From Phoronis pallida (taxonomy: Eukaryota; Phoronida; Phoronidae), in the NCBI GenBank assembly GCA_028565715.1, contig JAOXYC010197574.1:1-11822 (forward strand): a DNA stretch of 11,822 nucleotides, read 5' to 3'. Shown here in pieces: positions 7,379 to 11,822 of the stretch. The position numbers were made by a program, and so were the translations under genes. Positions within the stretch are counted from its first letter, which is position 1. Every line of letters starts with the position of its first letter. Below the pieces are notes generated by a model. The model was not told where the DNA came from and did no database searches. It saw only the letters and a list, made by a program, of their open reading frames with translations.

Positions 7379-7604
7379 GACTGGCAGTCTAGAGTGATTT
7401 AACATTGAACATTTTAACTTTCTATTACAATCCAAGTTGGAATATACCATGAAACCTTCATTTGGGATGTGTTCTTATCTTTATTTGGGCATTACTTGGA
7501 AGACGATTATTTATGATACGTTATGGAATTCATGTTTCACGTTTCTTGTCAGAAGACTGAAGATTTAGATAGAACAAATAATAAATAATTCGGAAAATCA
7601 TTAG

Positions 7605-8107
7605 CAGGGTACCAAGACTAATCCGCAGTCGTGCACACCTTTACGTGTTCGCGCACAGATGTCTTCAGTCGCACACAACATAGTACGCTAATTTGGGAAT
7701 GGGATGATAGAAGTAGTGAGAAGTTTTCTTCATTTTGCCCAAATAGCCTGAATAAGACAAATCTATTGCAAATATCGATTGAAATAACAAATATTTTGAT
7801 AAAAGAAGTTGTATTAACTGAATTTTTGTTTTCGATGGATTCTTATTCAGAGGTCAGCCCAAAGTAGTCCGCATGCGATCAATAAGTTTGTCTGCGACTG
7901 TGGAATATTGTCCGCGATTGCAGAATTATCTGCGACACTAGAAAAAGTGCTGCGCGACTGAAGAAATGGTGCGCGACAGGAGAATTGTGTCTGTGGGTGT
8001 GGGGTAGGTCATTAGGTGCGTGACTGAGGAATTATGTGTGCGCATAAAAAAAATGTGTGCGCGAACACGTATAAGGTGTTTGTGACTGCGGATGTGTGGG
8101 CACCCTG
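7605..8107. mobile_element. ~500-bp foldback element with CAGGGT ends
   Basis: The left end, CAGGGTACCAAGACTAATCC followed by GCAGTC, mirrors the right end, which read in reverse is CAGGGTGCCCACACATCCGC followed by AGTC. Just inside, ACACCTTTACGTGTTCGCGC pairs with ACACCTTATACGTGTTCGCGC. The right half is a degenerate array of units of about 20 bp (GCGACTGNAGAATTRTGTGC-like, 7890-8060). CAGGG-type ends occur in hAT-like elements, but no 8-bp duplication is visible (ATCATTAG versus ATAAGGGG). The middle contains an AT-rich segment with a short open frame that I reject as a gene. Confidence 0.65.
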
Positions 8108-8325
8108 ATAAGGGGGTGTCGAAAGTCTTGTTGATTGTCCTGAAGTCTGGAAGTAAGGATAATGAAACCATTAAAATAACAAGGAACATATTAGTACTTA
8201 TTTTAAAAGCCACCCGAAGTCACAGCAAAAACCACTGACACTAACAAACGTCAATTACTGTAGCAGCTTTTCGCTGCACTCCAGGGCTTATTTCTGTAGT
8301 AGTTTGACATTCGCCATTTTCCTCT

Positions 8326-8480
8326 GTCTGGAAAATTCCAAAGTTGACCCGATGACCTCGTCAAATGTAAATAGGTCACAGTTCGACCAACCCGCTCGTC
8401 GAACACAAGTCACTGACTGCAATACATGACCTATTTACCTCGAAATGACGTCATTTTGAAATTGTGGACGATTTCCAGAC
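8326..8480. repeat. Imperfect intronic hairpin, ~155 bp
   Basis: GTCTGGAAA (8326-8334) pairs with TTTCCAGAC (8472-8480). TAAATAGGTCA pairs with TGACCTATTTA. The loop is closed by GTTCGAC (8381) and GTCGAAC (about 8398). The arms are diverged, so this is probably the remnant of a small foldback or MITE-type element. Confidence 0.5.
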
Positions 8481-8896
8481 GGCTGGATTTCCATTTTTAC
8501 GTACGCCGCGGCCATCAAATTGCTAGAAATCGGTAAGAAATGCCCGTTTTTTCTTTTGAAATCAATAGAACACCATAGAATGAGTGTGTCAATCCAAACA
8601 TTTGCCAACCAAACGCGCTAGTTTAAAAACAGCAAACCTGTGCTAAACCCGGACATGACCTCCTTTAATATATTTATAGCAAAAGTTAAAACACGATAGT
8701 AATTTTTAAAATATCATAAAAGAAAATTGTGTAAGGCATTAGCAAAAGTAGAATGGGCATTATAGATATTCGAAAAGCCTTCTTTTGTAAACGTATTAGT
8801 CTACAGTAATCCCAAAAGCCCCAAATAGAGATCACGTAGTTTAATTGCGCCAAAACTAAATTAAAGGACGAGTTGCATTAGTGCAGTCAGACGTAC
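8481..8896. other. Intron sequence, nothing recognised
   Basis: AT-rich sequence without long open frames, tandem units or splice-flanked domain exons that I could identify. Confidence 0.4.
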
Positions 8897-9403
8897 ATCC
8901 TTTCTATCCTTAAAGGTACAGGCAACTATTTCTAGATGGTCGGTATTGTTATCATTATGGCAGAAAAAACAATTTTAGTGAAAACAATATTTTGGTACTT
9001 TGATCAAATCTGTGATGTCATAAGTACTTCCGGTCATAGCTTAACACATTGGAAAAATACATTTTTTCTCTAATCATTTCAAGATTTGATCTCCAAACAA
9101 GAAAATTGCCAAATATGTTTAATGTGGGGATCCAAGCTATAAGTATATTTGGCAACTTTCTTGTTTGGAATACAAATCTTGAAATTATTTGAGAAATATG
9201 TATTTTTCTAATATGTTAAGCTATGACAAGAAGTACTTTAGTAAACCAATGACATCACAGATTTGATCAAAGTATCAAAAATATTTTTTTCAAAAATTTT
9301 TTTTTCACTAAAATTGTTTTTTCTGCCATAATGATAACAATACCGCCCATCTTAAAGGACATCTAGAAATAGTTGCCTGTATCTTTAAAAGGATAGAAAG
9401 GAT
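8897..9403. mobile_element. 507-bp near-complete foldback (hairpin) element
   Basis: The left arm (8897 to about 9118) and right arm (about 9141 to 9403) are inverted copies over nearly their whole length, with a spacer of only about 20 bp. The ends are ATCCTTTCTATCCTT and its complement. Further pairs include GGCAACTATTTCTAGATG, TTATCATTATGGCAGAAAA, TTTGATCAAATCTGTGATG and CAAGAAAxTTGCCAAATAT. Small indels separate the arms. There is no coding frame. This is a MITE-like foldback whose transcript would form a long double-stranded RNA hairpin. Confidence 0.85.
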
Positions 9404-9686
9404 ACCATTCGTTTCAGAGATATAATTTGAAATTTAACTGATATAATTTTCCCAGTCGATAACGTAAATCTCCATCCTGAATAACAACGCAGTGTCTGCG
9501 GTTGAATATCAAGTTGAAAACTAGATTTCCAATTGCTGAGGCAATAGGGTACTCTGCGCGACCGTTAAGATTTAATTAGATATGTCCCAATTCCCCTATT
9601 ATAACATCCTTTAAGTAATATTGCTATATTCTCACACTATCCAAATGATAAAATGAAAAAGAGAAGTTTCTGTCTGTAGAAAATGC

Positions 9687-10594
9687 ATTCAGCACGTTAC
9701 TGTTTTTAGCACTGCACTTAATGACCCCTTGCACACATTGAACTAATTTTATACATTAAGCATTCTCTGTCTTTAGTTTTTGAGGTTTTAATACTCGATA
9801 TTTGTGCAAACGACAATTTTGAGATCTTCAGCTAATAAAGTGAAGACATTTTGCAGTGCACTTGATGACCCCTTGCACCCAGTGACCTAGATTTATATTA
9901 TTTGTATTACTTATCTAAATATTAAGTTATATCCTAAGTTTCAAGGTCATATCTCTAAAATTGAAGAAGAAGTAGCATTTTAAAGAAATTCAACTTATGC
10001 ACTCAATGACCCCATTGTTGGGAATGATGGGTAAAAACTTATTTAAAACACTTTTTGTTGACAATCTCATTAAACGTTCTGAAAATCGTGTCTTCATCTT
10101 TTACTGTTTTCAAGCAATAACACTTTGAATTAAAAGTCGAATTCAGCACATAACTCCTTTAACACTGCACTTGATGACCCATTGCACCCATTGGCATAAT
10201 TTCATATTATTTTTATTCACTGTCTAGTTTTGCCGAGATTTGTATACTCGATATTAGCCCAAGCAAAGAAATTGAGCTTTTTATGTAAAAATATAAAGAT
10301 ATTTTACAGTGCACTTGATGACCCCTTGCACCCATTGACCTAATTTTATATATTTTTTATTGCTTATCTAATTGTTGTGATATACCCCAAGTTTCAATTT
10401 CATACCTCAAAAATTGACAAAGGAGTAGCATTTTAAAGAAAATCAACTTGTGCACTCAATGACACCATTGTTGGGAATTATGGGTAAACAAATTATGATA
10501 ACAATTTTTTTGTTGGCTATCCTACCATAGGTTTTGAATATCATATCTCCCATGTGTTATACTTTTAGAAGAGTAGCAGTTTGAAATTGGTTGG
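9687..10594 (+). repeat. Two-copy 454-bp tandem repeat with ~143-bp subunits
   Basis: Unit 1 begins ATTCAGCACGTTACT at 9687, and unit 2 begins ATTCAGCACATAACT at 10141. Inside both, the motif GCACTTGATGACCCCTTGCA (or CACTCAATGACCCCATTG) recurs about every 143 bp: near 9714, 9857, 10000, 10165, 10309 and 10452. Associated blocks AAGTTTCAA..TCATAyCTC and AGTAGCATTTTAAAGAAA follow at fixed distances. It is a higher-order repeat in the large intron. No open frame is conserved. Confidence 0.85.
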
Positions 10595-10670
10595 AAGAAG
10601 AATAAGATTAAAGAAACGGTGTAACAATATAACTCTGCGCCTTTCTGCGCAGAGTAATAAACATGTTTAC

Positions 10671-10856
10671 CTTTACATTCAAAGTTATTATCAACTGGGT
10701 ACTTTGAGCAAACAAAGTCCTTCCTGTGGGAACCGTCACTAAATGCAAATCCCGGTCGACAGATGTAAACAACCGTTGTACCTGTATCATGAACCATTTG
10801 TTGGTCTATAGGCTTATCCGAAAATGCGTTAATCACTTCTGGTAGTTCACAATGGT
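10671..10856 (-). CDS. CCP/sushi-domain exon (first CCP of the mosaic gene)
   Basis: The acceptor CTTTGTTTTTTAG has a strong pyrimidine tract, and the donor is G|GTAAAC. The exon is 186 nt, phase 1 at both ends, with 61 whole codons. Landmarks: HCELPEVINAF, TTVVYICRPGFAFSDG, KDFVC, NNFECK. The cysteines are at residues 2, 32, 49 and 60. YICRPGF is the typical CCP Cys2 region (Y-x-C-x-x-G-[YF]). The Cys3-Cys4 segment is short and has Phe58 near the place of the usual Trp. The joined codon with the upstream kringle exon is Asp, and with the downstream CCP exon Ala. A longer open frame on the same strand reads through the donor into intron and should not be taken as the protein. Confidence 0.88.
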
Positions 10857-11389
10857 CTAAAAAACAAAGGTATACAAAACACTATTGAAAAAATTTCAAA
10901 ATTTTCTGGGGAAAATTCACTAAATATGCGTATACCTTTGTAACACGTGACGGTCCGCTCTTAAAATCAAGTAGTGAGTCCCACCTAACTCGTGATCTTG
11001 GATCCGCCCTTGATACAATCAGTTTGACATTACGTCTATTTAATCAGGTCAATTGTGCATGTGTTCTATAAAACTGATAAAATTAACATAAAATGTTTAA
11101 ATTATATATTACTTGCTTTGACCCGTTAGAGCTAGCTATACATGTAGGTGGCCTTTCGAAATTTTTCAGCTGCATATAGATTCACTTCACTTGTTTGTAA
11201 ATGTCATTGTCAACATTTGTTTAAACTGTAAATGTTATTTTAGTAGCTTTTACAGTTTTTGGCATAGTTGAAGTCCATGATTTTTTTCTTGTCACCTGAT
11301 ATTTTACTATGAATTTAAGAACCTTCACTGCGCTCTTTCGAAAATTCCCGGTAAGTGGCAACTCGGCTTTTATCCGAGGAAAGCCTTAC
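10857..11389 (-). other. Intron between kringle and first CCP exon
   Basis: A 533-bp interval from the donor GTAAGG (11389-11384) to the acceptor at 10857. No further domain was found. A segment near 10945-11010 contains GGATCCGCCCTTG and may be a fragment of a dispersed repeat; I could not find its mate in the window. Confidence 0.5.
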
Positions 11390-11614
11390 CCTTTTCCGTG
11401 ATTGCACAGTAATCCCACCGTTTGTTAGGGTCGGTTGTGTAGCACCAAGGTCTGGCGTCATCAGGCCTTCGGCAAAGGTTCTTTGGCAAATAAGTAATCG
11501 TTTTTTTGTTAGGCCACTGTTTATTCCACATCTGACATTGTATGTTGCCAGCGGTGACGTGAATGTCGCCGTCGTAATTATTTCCTGAGGAGTCGCTTTT
11601 GAAGTCGTATATCT
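11390..11614 (-). CDS. Kringle-domain exon
   Basis: A 225-nt exon between the acceptor TTATGTAATTCAG and the donor G|GTAAGG, phase 1 at both ends, with 74 whole codons. It encodes one kringle: GNNYDG (residues 10-15), TAGNIQCQMW (20-29), LPKNLCRRPDDARPWCYTTD (42-61), KRWDYC (64-69). The YTTDP core and the R-W-D-Y-C end are diagnostic. Kringles are disulfide-rich extracellular binding modules of clotting, fibrinolytic, growth-factor and receptor proteins. Four of the six family cysteines are present (26, 47, 57, 69). The first is Ile (IYD where CYD is expected) and the last is Lys (AITEK for xIxxC), so the usual Cys1-Cys6 bond cannot form. A 141-residue open frame over the same bases in another frame is spurious. 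It is the most upstream confident exon of the gene. Confidence 0.88.
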
Positions 11615-11782
11615 CTGAATTACATAATCGTTATTAAATGTAATCCTTTCAAAGGGTCTGATGTCAAATGTGATAATAAAAGTTGAACAACATCTGATAA
11701 TTGTGTTATGGTCTCCTTGTTGGTGAGGATCTGGGGTCAAAATTCAATTTTGTGTACGAGTCCTTTGATGAATATAATTAAC

Positions 11783-11803
11783 CTGCATCATAGTCAAAAA
11801 ATT
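11783..11803 (-). CDS. Possible 21-nt microexon upstream of the kringle
   Basis: On the minus strand, ACCGATTTTTTAAG is a good acceptor context. It is followed by 21 bases reading (xAA) FFDYDA, then G|GTTAAT as a weak donor. Phases are 1 and 1, and joining to the kringle exon gives a Glu codon. An in-frame TAA just upstream rules out a longer exon in this frame. Very short exons arise by chance, so this is speculative. Confidence 0.18.
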
Positions 11804-11822
11804 CTTAAAAAATCGGTAAAGG

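Noticed and set aside
7938-8213. 91-residue minus-strand open frame with a hydrophobic start
   Set aside because: Most of it is the satellite arm of the foldback element at 7605-8107. The hydrophobic N-terminus comes from flanking AT-rich sequence; no domain is seen.
9687-10594. Array read as a CRISPR-like array
   Set aside because: The recurring motif is imperfect, the spacing is about 143 bp, and the spacers are themselves related between units. The setting is a eukaryotic intron.
11315-11740. 141-residue minus-strand open frame, the longest at the right end
   Set aside because: It overlaps the kringle exon in a different frame. The kringle frame has unmistakable motifs and splice borders; this one has none.

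Overview
The window looks like an intron-rich, repeat-dense, AT-rich nuclear genome of an invertebrate animal. The evidence is four short exons on the minus strand with canonical AG/GT borders and uniform phase-1/phase-1 junctions. They encode a kringle domain and three CCP (sushi)-like domains, an exon-shuffled extracellular architecture typical of metazoans. I cannot resolve the phylum. No bacterial-style gene organisation, rRNA, tRNA or CRISPR was seen. Most long open frames in the window are shadows or repeat-derived. The real kringle frame differs from the longest open frame over the same bases.

Layout. Positions 1-460 hold two 108-bp direct repeats and three tracts of exactly 11 G. Positions 480-850 hold a repeat that looks like a 3' UTR and recurs at 6597-7000. 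Positions 856-4243 are a decayed DNA transposon of about 3.4 kb with long, diverged terminal inverted repeats. It carries a minus-strand pseudogene whose motifs (HEEADT, SPDT, a helix-hairpin-helix-like loop, a Cys-rich CXC tail) I interpret as an XPG/FEN-like nuclease of the kind carried by Academ-type elements. An upstream reading frame of the same element is interrupted by a 290-bp foldback element. Leaving out that insertion and one putative 5-bp duplication puts the two halves in one frame.

From 4609 to 11614, on the minus strand, lies the host gene: kringle (11614-11390), CCP (10856-10671), CCP (6191-6006), CCP (4791-4609). Every joined codon at the inferred junctions is a sense codon. 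Transcription runs from high to low coordinates, and both ends of the gene are missing. Its introns are filled with repeats: a 154-bp duplication (5014, 5460), a duplicated terminal-exon-like fragment (6438, 7286), foldback elements at 7605-8107 and 8897-9403, and a two-copy 454-bp repeat built on a roughly 143-bp rhythm (9687-10594).

The host gene probably encodes a secreted or membrane-anchored modular protein. Its kringle lacks both partners of the usual Cys1-Cys6 disulfide, and two of the three CCP domains lack the usual tryptophan. The rest of the window is mobile-element debris, with no evidence that any element is intact.
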